DNA of 52,919 nucleotides, from positions 1-52,919 of the forward strand of contig JBFWRI010000013.1 of NCBI GenBank assembly GCA_050248995.1, given 5' to 3'. Shown here in pieces: positions 40,314 to 48,614 of this stretch. The stretch comes from JBFWRI01 sp050248995 (GTDB lineage Bacteria > Pseudomonadota > Alphaproteobacteria > JAIXQD01). The translations under genes and the position numbers were made by a program. How positions within the stretch are numbered: position 1 is the first letter of the stretch; every line of letters begins with the position of its first letter. Under the pieces are notes generated by a model, which saw only the letters and a list, made by a program, of their open reading frames with translations, was not told where the DNA came from and did no database searches.

Positions 40314-40739
40314 TCAGCCGCAAACGCCCAGCATACGCTCAGGAATTCTGCGCTCCAGCTCAGGACGCAGGGCGATCAGCAGCTTTGTTGCTTCATCCTG
40401 CGAACGACCCTCATTGATGAGGAGTTCGCGGCCCTGAATAATCAGGTCGGTCGTGCCAAAGCCTGTATAGTCAAAAACTCTTGCATAGGCGCGGATGGCA
40501 TTCTCAAGCATATTTTTTGCCTTAAAGCGGTCGGAAGGCATCTTGTTGCTTATGTCCACTATCCACGCGCTGAGCGGGCCCTGTTCGGCCTGCTTTTCAA
40601 GATAGTTGGCATAGGCAGCTTCAACAGCCTGGGCAAGGTGTACATGCTGGCGGGTCAACCGGTTGTTGTCCAGAAGGCTGCCTTCAAGGTCTCTGTAATA
40701 GTTGTCGGCGAAGGCGCCGGCACGAAGGTAATTAGTCAT
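40314..40739 (-). CDS. Hypothetical protein, 141 aa (paralogue of 38941 gene)
   Basis: Start at ATG 40739 with AAGGAGAATAAAA upstream; an in-frame extension to 40886 has no RBS and covers the leader. A helical protein sharing the NAIRAYARVF and GRSQDEATKLL segments with the product at 38941-39381. The function is unknown. Its stop directly abuts the xth relic, the same arrangement as the other paralogue, so the duplicated unit includes a piece of xth. Confidence 0.68.
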   Translation of the reverse strand: MTNYLRAGAFADNYYRDLEGSLLDNNRLTRQHVHLAQAVEAAYANYLEKQAEQGPLSAWIVDISNKMPSDRFKAKNMLENAIRAYARVFDYTGFGTTDLIIQGRELLINEGRSQDEATKLLIALRPELERRIPERMLGVCG

Positions 40740-40828
40740 TTTTATTCTCCTTGAATATGGGCGAACCGTAGCGCCACGCTGGATATGAAAGCAATCAGAT
40801 TCGGTAGGGATGTTAAGGAATAGCCGCT

Positions 40829-41191
40829 TTACAGGCCGTAGGTTCTTTCCCGCAAATTCTTGGCTTCTTGAGGTGTGCGGCGCCATGCTGAACCATCTGC
40901 GTGCATTTTCCGCATGGCTCTCTGAATAGCGTCTGCTTCTGTGGCGCTGAGGTTGCGGTACATAAGGCGGTCAGCGTACTGTTTCGCAACTTCCTTTACG
41001 CGTGTATGTGCGGCAAAGCGTTCGCTTGATCCGCCCCACACTGCGTTGACGCAGGCCTGCAGCAGCGTTTCTTTTTCCTGGCATCTTAAAAGGTTGATGG
41101 CGGCTTCGCGGACGGCATCATCAAGTAATGCCGGATTACCTGCGCGAAACGTAGCGCCTGATGACACTCTGACTGAACGAAAACCGCTCAT
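40829..41191 (-). CDS. Hypothetical protein, 120 aa
   Basis: A basic, helical protein (AVREAAINLLRCQEKETLLQ, then TRVKEVAKQYADRLMYRNLS, then QRAMRKMHADGSAWRRTPQ). No membrane segment, no known motif. It lies upstream of the 141-residue gene on the same strand (89 bases) and divergent from the next gene at 41295. It may be part of the same accessory cluster. Confidence 0.6.
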   Translation of the reverse strand: MSGFRSVRVSSGATFRAGNPALLDDAVREAAINLLRCQEKETLLQACVNAVWGGSSERFAAHTRVKEVAKQYADRLMYRNLSATEADAIQRAMRKMHADGSAWRRTPQEAKNLRERTYGL

Positions 41192-41236
41192 GCATCAAGC
41201 GTAACCCGTGCGTAAGAAAATATTCCAGATACCCTG

Positions 41237-41265
41237 TTGACTTTGTTTTCCGAATTGGATAGTAA
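41237..41265 (+). promoter_or_regulatory. Promoter for the 186-residue gene
   Basis: TTGACT, 17 bases, TAGTAA in an AT-rich stretch, 30 bases before the ATG at 41295, which itself has AGGGGATAAA as ribosome binding site. Confidence 0.55.
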
Positions 41266-41294
41266 TCGCTTTATATTCACTTATAGGGGATAAA

Positions 41295-41855
41295 ATGCCA
41301 AAACAGAAACTAAAATTACAAAAAAGACGCGAAATTACCCGGGCTAAACAACCTGCCGGCACCCGCGGGCCCCAGCGCAAACTGGCTAAGCGCCCGCTGC
41401 CGCTGCTGGTCGCCCCCGATTACGGCCCGCCCGAACGCTGGCAGCATGCTACGCGGCGGTTCGAGCTGACTGATGAAGACGGCGAACAACTGGCCGCGCG
41501 CGTGGTGGAAGAGTGCCTGCTGGATGCGCTGTATGCGCGGGGTGTTGTTAACAGTGATGAACGCGCGGCCGGGTTGAAGCTGCGCCATGCCTACATCCGC
41601 GCCAAGGTGGAAGCGCCGCGCACTGGCAAGTATGACCCGCGCCCGCGCGAAAAGTCGCAGAACTTCCGTGGCTTCGTGCGCAGCCGCGGCGAAGAGCGTG
41701 CGTACCAGGACTGGCGCACGGTGCTGCTGGCAGTGCCGCTGCACAGTATCGATGCGGTGGTGACGGCCTGCTGCCTTGACGAAATGCCACCGCCCGCACG
41801 TTTACCTTTATTACGATCGGGGCTGGAAGCGCTGGTTCGTTATTATAAAGGTTGA
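41295..41855 (+). CDS. Hypothetical protein, 186 aa, basic N-terminus
   Basis: The first 35 residues are strongly basic (KQKLKLQKRREITRAKQP), suggesting nucleic-acid binding. The last 90 residues (QDWRTVLLAVPLHSIDAVV, ACCLDEMPPPARLPLLRSG, EALVRYYKG) recall the DUF6456-type helical domain of alphaproteobacterial phage-like or regulatory proteins, though I hold that loosely. It has its own promoter and good RBS and stands at the edge of the lysis/tail region, so it could be a regulator. Codon use is like its neighbours. Confidence 0.62.
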   Translation: MPKQKLKLQKRREITRAKQPAGTRGPQRKLAKRPLPLLVAPDYGPPERWQHATRRFELTDEDGEQLAARVVEECLLDALYARGVVNSDERAAGLKLRHAYIRAKVEAPRTGKYDPRPREKSQNFRGFVRSRGEERAYQDWRTVLLAVPLHSIDAVVTACCLDEMPPPARLPLLRSGLEALVRYYKG

Positions 41856-41920
41856 ATTCGTGGTGGAAAACTTATTACTTTCTGGGTCAGGTAGTACGTT
41901 AAGGGATACGGAGATTTTTT

Positions 41921-42448
41921 ATGAGCCAGCCCAACGACATTCTGGATACCCTCTATAACCCGCAAACCGGCGCATGGGATATCGATTTTGATGCGGCGCC
42001 ACCACAGGCCGCGCAGCACTGTTCCGTGGTGGCCAATGCGCCGCGCGAAACCGTCAACCATGGTATTCCCGCCAATGAAGCCGAGGTGATTATCATCGCC
42101 GGCAAAGGTTCGCTGACAGCAGGCGCCTGCGGCAAGGCCGCGCCCGAGCTTTCGATTGATGTGCACACTCAGATGATGGCTGTGGCGGCAGACGCGGCTG
42201 TTACGACCGGCCGGAAGAAGGTTATTGTCACGCTGAATGGTGGAGTGGAAAGTGTATCGGGCGATGTGCCGATGCTGGATGCGGCTGCATACGGCATCTT
42301 CATTCTGAAGGACCCGGCGTCTGACATGCGTGGTGGTAGTTACTGGTTGAGCCAGATGGAGCGTACGGCTGGCGGCCCACGCCGCGAAATTTCCCCGGCT
42401 GATATTGACCAGATCAACAGGGTAAAGGCCGTCGGTTTTATTTTTTAG
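41921..42448 (+). CDS. Hypothetical protein, 175 aa
   Basis: ATG after ATACGGAGATTTTTT (GGAG nine bases upstream). The N-terminal 45 residues are acidic and probably disordered. The rest alternates short strands (AEVIIIAGKGSLTAG, KKVIVTLNGGVESVSGD) and contains GAWDIDFDAAP. No family recognised. Same strand as the next gene, 82 bases away. Confidence 0.62.
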   Translation: MSQPNDILDTLYNPQTGAWDIDFDAAPPQAAQHCSVVANAPRETVNHGIPANEAEVIIIAGKGSLTAGACGKAAPELSIDVHTQMMAVAADAAVTTGRKKVIVTLNGGVESVSGDVPMLDAAAYGIFILKDPASDMRGGSYWLSQMERTAGGPRREISPADIDQINRVKAVGFIF

Positions 42449-42530
42449 ATAAGATCTTTCGCGCTGCACACCGGCCGGGTTGAATACGCCCGGGCATGCG
42501 CCTAGAGTTGCCCGCATAATACGGGGGCAT

Positions 42531-42950
42531 ATGATGACCACAGAAACCAGTGTTCAATTTGACGGCAATGTTTTCCGCGCGGCCGACGGTAGCGTTATCC
42601 AGGCCATAAATGCCGACACATCTTTCTGGGTGCCGAAGCTGATGCGTGACGGCGAGGCCTTTGCCTTGCTGGCCAAGATGACGGCCGGCGACTGGTCGGC
42701 GTTCAAGGGCACGGGCGCCAAGCGTCTGGTCATCACGTTTGGTGATATCTCGGGCGGTGCCGAAATTCCGGTTGTCAACGTGGCCGACCGCAAGCTGCGC
42801 CTGACGTTCCTTGAAACCGAAAACGTGATGCAGCTGGCCCACGAGCAGTTCAAACCATTCTGGTGGCGCGACGAGGAGACCGTGCTGTTCGATCATGCCG
42901 AAAAAGAACGCCTGCGTGCCGCCAAGGCGATGTGTTTAGTTTTTAATTAG
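42531..42950 (+). CDS. Hypothetical protein, 139 aa
   Basis: Start at the first of two adjacent ATGs after TACGGGGGCAT. Sequence segments such as SVQFDGNVFRAADGSVIQAI, KRLVITFGDISGGAEIPVVN and MQLAHEQFKPFWWRDEE suggest a mixed alpha/beta small domain. No known motif. It ends just before a long family 2 palindromic element that separates it from the lysis cassette on the other strand. Confidence 0.62.
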   Translation: MMTTETSVQFDGNVFRAADGSVIQAINADTSFWVPKLMRDGEAFALLAKMTAGDWSAFKGTGAKRLVITFGDISGGAEIPVVNVADRKLRLTFLETENVMQLAHEQFKPFWWRDEETVLFDHAEKERLRAAKAMCLVFN

Positions 42951-42958
42951 GGATATTT

Positions 42959-43030
42959 AGCGGGCATGCTCTGCGCAGGCCTTATTTGGTTCTGCACTTC
43001 GTGCAACCACGCGCAACCGCGTCCCGCTTA
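42959..43030 (-). repeat. Family 2 palindromic element, long form
   Basis: Outer arms AGCGGGCATGCTCTGCGC and CGCGCAACCGCGTCCCGC as in the other copies, but the centre is enlarged by a second small hairpin (GGTTCTGCACTTCGTGCAACCA). It overlaps the stop codon of the outer-membrane spanin gene. Confidence 0.7.
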
Positions 43031-43240
43031 GAAATTCCCGCAAAGTTCTTTATACACTTCATTATGCTGCAGTACCTGCCGCGCGGTGGCGTCGCTGAGT
43101 ATATCTTCCGCGCTGATATAAACAGGCAGCGCCAGCCGGCAGAAGCTATCGGCGGCGCCAGCGGCGCAGCCGCTCAGCAGCGCCGCCAGCAGGCAGGCGG
43201 CGGATATCGGCCGCCACCGCATTGGCTTTTTCAACATCAT
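43028..43240 (-). CDS. Rz1-like outer-membrane spanin lipoprotein
   Basis: A 70-residue lipoprotein: basic start, hydrophobic ISAACLLAALLSGC with the lipid-modified Cys25, then a short body ending LPVYISAEDILSD, ATARQVLQHNEVYKELCGNF. This end is typical of small phage lysis lipoproteins in alphaproteobacterial phages. Its 5' half overlaps the spanin-like gene above in another frame, the arrangement known for Rz/Rz1. With the inner-membrane partner it would join the two membranes and disrupt the outer one at lysis. Confidence 0.68.
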   Translation of the reverse strand: MMLKKPMRWRPISAACLLAALLSGCAAGAADSFCRLALPVYISAEDILSDATARQVLQHNEVYKELCGNF

Positions 43241-43355
43241 CAAGCATCTTCCGGGTTTGGGAAAGTTCGCGTGCGTCCTGCCCGGCGCGAAAGAAGACAT
43301 ACGCGCCCAGCCACTGCAGCGCGGCCTGCAGGATGGCGAAGACCCTATCTGTCAC
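43146..43355 (-). CDS. Rz-like inner-membrane spanin subunit
   Basis: A 69-residue protein with one membrane helix (about 5-23) and a charged coil region (27-53, ELSQTRKMLDDVEKANAVAA), ending basic. It starts at a GTG overlapping the end of the holin gene by 11 bases and overlaps the lipoprotein gene by 95 bases in a different frame. This layout (holin, then nested Rz/Rz1) is characteristic of lysis cassettes. The assignment rests mainly on architecture, since the proteins are small. Confidence 0.62.
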   Translation of the reverse strand: MTDRVFAILQAALQWLGAYVFFRAGQDARELSQTRKMLDDVEKANAVAADIRRLPAGGAAERLRRWRRR

Positions 43356-43521
43356 CGGTCAGCATGGCGATGGCGGATGCGACGGCGATGCCGACGCTGA
43401 TGATCGCTTCCTGCAGCTCGGGGTTCAGCGTGATGCCGACGGCGGCCAGCAGGCCGACAAGGCCCAGCCATGTCGAGCGTTCTTTCAGGCGTGATGTGAT
43501 GTAGGTGATAAAGTTTTTCAT
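43345..43521 (-). CDS. Small holin-like membrane protein, 58 aa
   Basis: ATG with GGAG six bases upstream. MKNFITYITSRLKERSTWLG, then two hydrophobic segments (WLGLVGLLAAVGIT, AIISVGIAVASAIAML) and a charged end GDR. The size and layout match short phage holins that open the inner membrane for an endolysin. It lies between the endolysin and the spanin genes, which supports the role. Confidence 0.72.
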   Translation of the reverse strand: MKNFITYITSRLKERSTWLGLVGLLAAVGITLNPELQEAIISVGIAVASAIAMLTGDR

Positions 43522-43543
43522 AATTTCTCCTTTTTGTTTTTGT

Positions 43544-43607
43544 GCAGGTAACTCACTCCGGCCCTGTCTGTTCGCTTTCGCTCACACGGGCCTTCGTCCA
43601 CCCCTGC
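43544..43607 (+). repeat. Family 3 palindromic element, diverged copy 3
   Basis: GCAGGTAACTCACTCCGGCC, CTGTCTGTTCGCTTTCGCTC, ACACGGGCCTTCGTCCACCC, CTGC. It has the same layout as the other family 3 copies with a changed centre, and sits between the endolysin and holin genes. Confidence 0.55.
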
Positions 43608-43616
43608 ACAGGATGG

Positions 43617-44057
43617 TCACTCGTCCGGACTATTCCATAATTGGCCTTCGGCTTGTCGCCGCCGCGTCAGGCCGGGCGCGGCGCGTCCTTTGATTTTGTT
43701 CCAGCGCAGCAGTTGTGTGGGCACCTGCGAATACCAGCCGCGGTTCAACAGGCGCAGCAGGGTGGAGTTCTCCAGCGCGTGCAGGCCGACATTGAAGGCA
43801 AAGCACACCAGCGCCGCGAACTGGTTGCTGCCCAGCGGCGCGGTGACCATGCGGGTGACGCCCTGTGCAAAGCGCCGCACGTCGCTGTGCAGCAATGCCT
43901 CGGCCTCGGCGACGGTGATGTGCTGGCCCGGCGCGGCGGTGGCAGTGTGGCCAAAGCCGATGGTCCAGAATCCGGCCGGGCAACGGTAGGCGGCAAGACG
44001 CAGGCCTTCGAACTCACGCAGCAGGCGCAGGCCGTGTTCGTTGATGGTGCGTGTCAC
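43617..44057 (-). CDS. GH24 phage-type lysozyme (endolysin)
   Basis: A 146-residue muramidase of the T4/P22-lysozyme type. The catalytic pattern E17-x8-C26-x5-T32 is exact (FEGLRLAAYRCPAGFWT), followed by IGFGHT and NQFAALVCFAFNVG. No signal peptide, so export needs the holin. The start is GTG at 44057, supported by a four-base overlap (GTGA) with the upstream gene's stop; a much longer open frame upstream lies over that gene in another frame and is rejected. Confidence 0.9.
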   Translation of the reverse strand: MTRTINEHGLRLLREFEGLRLAAYRCPAGFWTIGFGHTATAAPGQHITVAEAEALLHSDVRRFAQGVTRMVTAPLGSNQFAALVCFAFNVGLHALENSTLLRLLNRGWYSQVPTQLLRWNKIKGRAAPGLTRRRQAEGQLWNSPDE

Positions 44058-44317
44058 TTTTTTAACTGTGTTCTGATGTCGGCCAGAAGCTGCGTTTGCG
44101 CGACAAGGCGTTCTTCGATACGCGCCAGGCGTACCAGCAGCATGTTTTCCTGCCGCACGGCTGTGGCCTGTTGCGCCTCGATCACCTGCAGGCGTGACTG
44201 GTGGAAACGCAGCAGCATCGCCTGTTCCGACGCCCACCAGATGGCGATGCCCGCCTGCAGCAGCAGCGCAGCCAGGAACGCCACCGGGATGCGACGGTCG
44301 ACTGAAACAGATTTCAT
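44054..44317 (-). CDS. Small membrane/coiled-coil protein of the tail-lysis module
   Basis: An 87-residue protein with one membrane helix (about 10-29, IPVAFLAALLLQAGIAIWWA) and a long heptad-patterned helix (32-85). It is short, anchored and coiled-coil, similar in form to phage spanins or tail-module accessory proteins. It is coupled to the endolysin by a four-base overlap and starts seven bases after the DUF2793 gene ends. Confidence 0.7.
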   Translation of the reverse strand: MKSVSVDRRIPVAFLAALLLQAGIAIWWASEQAMLLRFHQSRLQVIEAQQATAVRQENMLLVRLARIEERLVAQTQLLADIRTQLKK

Positions 44318-44324
44318 GGGGCAC

Positions 44325-45218
44325 CTATGACGTTACGGCCTTGATGACGACGAAGCTGAGCGTCAGCGTTTCCGACAGGTTGCTGCCCGATACATTGCGG
44401 ATCATCACGAACGTCGCGCCGCCGGCGCCGCTGTTGATGGTGTTGATCATATAGTTGTCAACGTTCGCCAGCGCCGACGCGTTGGTGATGCTGATCGCCA
44501 CGACATCGCTGGCGGCGATGGTGCTGTTGGTCAGCTGGAAGTTGGCGCTGGTGCCGGCGTTCAGCGTGCTGTTATGCGTGGTGATGCGTCCGCAGATCTT
44601 GTTCAGCGTGACGCCGGTGCTTTTGCTGGTGGTCTGCGTGACGGAGCCGCCGGCGCCGGTGGCATAGCCGATGCCCGCACTGCTGGACGATGATGTAATG
44701 CCACCGACGACACTAAGCGCCTGCGCGCTGGACAGCGTCATGCCCAGCGTGCCGCCGGTTGAAAACGCCAGCGTGTTCGCGCCGGGGCGGTAAAAGCCGG
44801 TGTCGGTATCGCTGGTGAAAGCCCAGCCCGGTGCTGCCGCGCTGCCGTCACCCATGCTGCTGGCGCCGCCACCACCACCGCCCGAGGCCACGACATCCCA
44901 CGCACTGCCGTCGAATTCCAGCATCGCGCTTTCGTCATCGGCATACGCGCGCCAGCCGGCCTGCGGGGCAAGGAACAGCCAGCCATTATAGTAAGCGGCG
45001 ATATCGTTTTCATGCCCGGCCCACGCGCCGGTGGCGCTGGCGGCGACGATATAGCAATCGCCGTCAGCCGGGCTGCCGGGCGGCGCGGCCAGATCGCGAT
45101 CCAGCACGCGCGGCTGCACCAGCGCATCCAGGATATTCAGGGCGTCGTTGTGCGTGATTTCTTTTTGCGCCTGGCCTGACGCGATATAGGCCATGCCAAG
45201 GTTGGGACTTGTGCTCAT
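44325..45218 (-). CDS. DUF2793 tail protein with a fibre-like C-terminus
   Basis: A 297-residue protein. The first ~110 residues are a DUF2793 domain (NLGMAYIASGQAQKEITHND, DGDCYIVAASATGAWAGH, YYNGWLFLAPQAGW), found in alphaproteobacterial GTA and phage tails. A glycine run (GGGGGG) at about 113-118 is followed by a serine/threonine-rich beta region with TDTGFYRPGANTLAFSTGG, as in tail fibres and receptor-binding proteins. It probably decorates the tail tip. It is placed directly after the large tail protein gene. Confidence 0.88.
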   Translation of the reverse strand: MSTSPNLGMAYIASGQAQKEITHNDALNILDALVQPRVLDRDLAAPPGSPADGDCYIVAASATGAWAGHENDIAAYYNGWLFLAPQAGWRAYADDESAMLEFDGSAWDVVASGGGGGGASSMGDGSAAAPGWAFTSDTDTGFYRPGANTLAFSTGGTLGMTLSSAQALSVVGGITSSSSSAGIGYATGAGGSVTQTTSKSTGVTLNKICGRITTHNSTLNAGTSANFQLTNSTIAASDVVAISITNASALANVDNYMINTINSGAGGATFVMIRNVSGSNLSETLTLSFVVIKAVTS

Positions 45219-45227
45219 GTATGCTCC

Positions 45228-48200
45228 TTAAAAAGTTATGGTGGTTTCGGCGCTGCGCCCGTCGCCATACAGCGGGCTGATCTGCGTGACGCGGAACGTC
45301 AGCGCTGCCGGTGGGCTGCCGAAGTCGGTGGTTTGCTGCGCGGCTGTATAGGTTTGCGTGCCGGTCACGGGCGTGAAGCTGCGCACAGTGTCGCCGCTGT
45401 CCAGAATATCGACGCGCCAATGTTCGGCGCTTTCGTCCAGCGGTACGTCGGCGTAATCCAGCCACGCATTCTGCACGCGCGCGCGGCGTTTCCATGCCAG
45501 TGCGACGTCGTTGCTGGCGCCGTCACGCACGGCAACCAGCCCGGCGGGCGCAAAGGGGCGCAGCGTTTCAAGATTGTAGGTGATGTTGACCGGCAGGGCG
45601 TCGGCCAGGCTTTGCCCGCTGGACAGCAGCTGCATGTGCGCGGTCTGGCCGCGGTCGGCCAGCGTGCCGGGCACGAACTGCAGCGCGCCGGGTTCTAGCA
45701 GGACAAAGCGCTCGCCCGCTGCGTGCGTGCCGGTGGCGTATTCGGTGCCGCAGCGCGCGCGGATCAGGTGCGACAATGTATAAGTATCGGCGGCGACCAG
45801 CGTGGCGGTGGCGAAGTGCAGGATTTCATCGCCCAGCAGGCACAGGTTGGCGCCGTTCAGGGCTTCTGCCATCGTCACCGACGCCAAGCTGCCACTGGCG
45901 AGTGCAACGGTGACGGTGTGCGCGATGTCGGTGTAATCGGCGGCCGCGCCGGCAAGGGTATCAACCGCATAACCCAGCGTCAGCGGGCGAGGCAGGCGGG
46001 TGTATTCCGTTGCCGCGCCGTCGCCCAGCGTGCGATAGACAACACCGCCGGTCCATGCATCGGGCGCTGTCGCACCTACATACATACCCGGCTGGCCAGC
46101 GGCATCGGACAGTGGTGGCAGGTCAAGCAGGTGCAGCGCGGCAGAAACCGCAATGTCACTTGCGCTGTTTGCACCAGCATTGATGGCTGTTATCGCCGTC
46201 AGATTAGCGGCGGCATCACGCACGGCTTCGGCGCTGATCAGCCCGCCCTGCACGCTGAGACGCGTAATACGGTAAGGATGGCCGTCCAGCGTGATGCGGT
46301 CGGCGACATCCAGCGCCATATAATCGCGCGCGGTTGCAAAGCTGACGCGTTCAGCTTCGGTCACGCGGCGGATCAGCGTGCTTTCGGCGATTTGCCGTGC
46401 CGCCGTTTCATTCAGCACCAGCGGCAGGGCGATGCGTTCGACTTTCGCATGCGGCGGGGCGGCGCGCGCCGCCGTGGCGCTTGCGACGATGTAATCGGCG
46501 GCGGCATCGATGTAATCAACCTGCACGGCGGTGGGGACTTCGGCCTGCTGCAGGCGCTCTGCGGCAAGGGCCGGCGGCACGGCCGCGGTGGCGCTGGCGC
46601 GGCGGGCCGACGACGGCACATCGGTGGCGCTGGCGCTGGTTATCAGACGCGCGACCAGCACGCCGTCGGTTTCCGTCAGGGTAAACGGGTAGGCGGCCTG
46701 CAATGTTTCCAGCGCACGGCGCGCGGGTTGCTGCTGGGCACTGATGAAACCGGCAACCGGCGTCGTATCAAGGTCGGTCGTGTCGACATCAGCGGGTGAC
46801 AGCTGCAGCAGCGCGGCGATATCGTCGACCACGGCAGCCAGCGTGTTATCACCGCGGCGGGCTGTCAGCGCCAGCAGCTGTTCGTCGTTGGTAAGCAGCA
46901 CCGTGTTGCCCGCAAGGCGTGACAGGAACGGCGACGAGCCATGCAGTTCGAATGCGGGAGCAAGGCCGCCTACCGCGGCGGGTGCGCCGCTGACAACGAT
47001 GCCGCTGTCGGTCAGGCGCAGTTCGCTGAGTTGGGGCGGGTCCGCCACATGGAACAGGATGATGCGGTCGGCGGCCACGGCGATGGCGTCGGCCAGCTGA
47101 AGATCGGCGAAGCCGGAAATGGTTGCGGGTGCGCGCGTTTCGGCAAGCGCGGCAGATGTCACTGCGTATGTTGCGCCATACAGCTGGTTGGTGCTGCTGG
47201 TGTCATGTTTCAGCACCAGCAGTTCATCCTGTCCGGTGACAAGGATGCGCGGATCATTGCCGGGCAGGGCGCTGATATCCAGCGGCGGCAGGGTTTCGGC
47301 CTGCACCGCGCTGTTGTGGGCACTGAGGCGCGTTATATAAAGTGTCTCTGCCGCGGTGTCGTGCGCGGCGAACAGGCGCGTGCCCAGCGCCTGCAGCGGC
47401 GCCAGAAAACGCGCCGCGTCGAATGTGGAAGGATCGACATCGAAGCCTGTGAACGGCAACGGATCGGCAGCGGCCAGCGAGCGGCCGCCTGCCTGCAGTG
47501 CGGAAACGCCGATGGTGTTCACGCTGTCAACGTTACCGTTGCACAGGATGCCGATGGTGATGTTATCGATCCATGTCACATGGCCGCCCGCCGTGGGCAC
47601 GACCGCCGCATCGAAAGCCGGCGCGATGTGTGTGCCGAAGGCTTGTGCGGCGATATCGTACAGCATCAGGTTCAGAATGTTGCCGCCGCACATCATCAGC
47701 AGGCGGTTACCGTCGGGTGCCAGTGCGAAGTTATCACCGGCGCTGACGCCGACCTCGATATCGAAGACGTCGGACGTGGCGCGGTGGGTCTGTTCAAACG
47801 TGCTGCCGTCCCAGCTGTAATGCTCGACAACGAAGCGTCGCGTCCAGGTGGTGACCGTTTCGACGCCGGGGATGACGCAGTGCGTGGCGCTGACGGCGAA
47901 CGCGCGGCGCGGATTCCAGTCGGGTACGGCGGGGCCAGTAGTATGTTCGTTGTTCCCCAACGCCAGCGGCGCGTAACCGCTGCTGATGCCTTCGACTTCG
48001 AATGTCAGGTTGGGAATGCGGTTGCCGTAATGCTCCAGTTTCAGGTTTTCCAGCACCACATAGGCGGTGCCGCGATAGGCCGGCACGTTGCCGCTGCCTT
48101 CGAAGCTTTCCAGCAGCGCGTCGGGCGTTTGTATGCTGTCGCCGGTATAGATGCGCACGGCGTCGGCATAAACAGTATCCAGTTTCCGGTCGTAGATAAC

Positions 48201-48611
48201 TTTGCTGTCGGCCCAGATGCGGTGCACGGCCTCGACCGGGCCGGCGCAGACGCCGACGGCGATATGCGCGGCATAGCGGTAACTGGTGGCGCTGGCGCTG
48301 CCGCCCTTGCCGCCGCCGATGCGTTCGGTGCTGCGCGATTCCAGCAATGGCGACGCCCAGATGATATTCCCCGCCGTGCGCAGCGTGCCGTAAATACGCG
48401 CAATCGGCGCGCCTTCGCGGCTGTCCTGCAGGCGCAGCGTATCAAGCTGGCGGCCGCTGACGGTGAACGGGTTTACAATGCCCAGCGCGCTGTCAATCTG
48501 CCCGCCCAGCATGCCACCGGCGTAACCCAGCAGCGGCCCGGCCAACAGGCCAACGCCGGGCAATGCACTGCCGGCCGCGGCGCCCGCGGCGGTAAGAAGA
48601 ACTGAAGCCAT
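45228..48611 (-). CDS. Large GTA/phage tail-tip (host specificity) protein
   Basis: An 1127-residue protein, the largest in the window. The glycine-rich hydrophobic N-terminus (GLLAGPLLGYAGGMLG) and the next 200 residues (REGAPIARIYGTLRTAGNII, SYRYAAHIAVGVCAGPVEAV, GNRIPNLTFEVEG) match the baseplate-hub/J-like proteins at the position of GTA gene 15. The centre is a beta-rich repeat region and the C-terminus has fibronectin-III-like features. I did not see the glycoside-hydrolase TIM barrel of the Rhodobacter GTA version, consistent with the shorter length. Confidence 0.85.
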   Translation of the reverse strand: MASVLLTAAGAAAGSALPGVGLLAGPLLGYAGGMLGGQIDSALGIVNPFTVSGRQLDTLRLQDSREGAPIARIYGTLRTAGNIIWASPLLESRSTERIGGGKGGSASATSYRYAAHIAVGVCAGPVEAVHRIWADSKVIYDRKLDTVYADAVRIYTGDSIQTPDALLESFEGSGNVPAYRGTAYVVLENLKLEHYGNRIPNLTFEVEGISSGYAPLALGNNEHTTGPAVPDWNPRRAFAVSATHCVIPGVETVTTWTRRFVVEHYSWDGSTFEQTHRATSDVFDIEVGVSAGDNFALAPDGNRLLMMCGGNILNLMLYDIAAQAFGTHIAPAFDAAVVPTAGGHVTWIDNITIGILCNGNVDSVNTIGVSALQAGGRSLAAADPLPFTGFDVDPSTFDAARFLAPLQALGTRLFAAHDTAAETLYITRLSAHNSAVQAETLPPLDISALPGNDPRILVTGQDELLVLKHDTSSTNQLYGATYAVTSAALAETRAPATISGFADLQLADAIAVAADRIILFHVADPPQLSELRLTDSGIVVSGAPAAVGGLAPAFELHGSSPFLSRLAGNTVLLTNDEQLLALTARRGDNTLAAVVDDIAALLQLSPADVDTTDLDTTPVAGFISAQQQPARRALETLQAAYPFTLTETDGVLVARLITSASATDVPSSARRASATAAVPPALAAERLQQAEVPTAVQVDYIDAAADYIVASATAARAAPPHAKVERIALPLVLNETAARQIAESTLIRRVTEAERVSFATARDYMALDVADRITLDGHPYRITRLSVQGGLISAEAVRDAAANLTAITAINAGANSASDIAVSAALHLLDLPPLSDAAGQPGMYVGATAPDAWTGGVVYRTLGDGAATEYTRLPRPLTLGYAVDTLAGAAADYTDIAHTVTVALASGSLASVTMAEALNGANLCLLGDEILHFATATLVAADTYTLSHLIRARCGTEYATGTHAAGERFVLLEPGALQFVPGTLADRGQTAHMQLLSSGQSLADALPVNITYNLETLRPFAPAGLVAVRDGASNDVALAWKRRARVQNAWLDYADVPLDESAEHWRVDILDSGDTVRSFTPVTGTQTYTAAQQTTDFGSPPAALTFRVTQISPLYGDGRSAETTITF

Positions 48612-48614
48612 GTT

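Noticed and set aside
43617..44324. Longer reading of the endolysin frame starting at 44324
   Set aside because: The added 89 residues overlie the membrane/coiled-coil gene in another frame and are low-complexity. The GTG at 44057 coupled by GTGA gives the normal endolysin length.
46941..48605. 554-codon open frame antisense to the large tail protein gene
   Set aside because: It mirrors the tail gene over nearly its whole length. The predicted product is a Gly/Arg/Ala/His-rich shadow with no domain, and the tail gene has clear homology. The GC-rich third positions of the real gene explain the long antisense frame.
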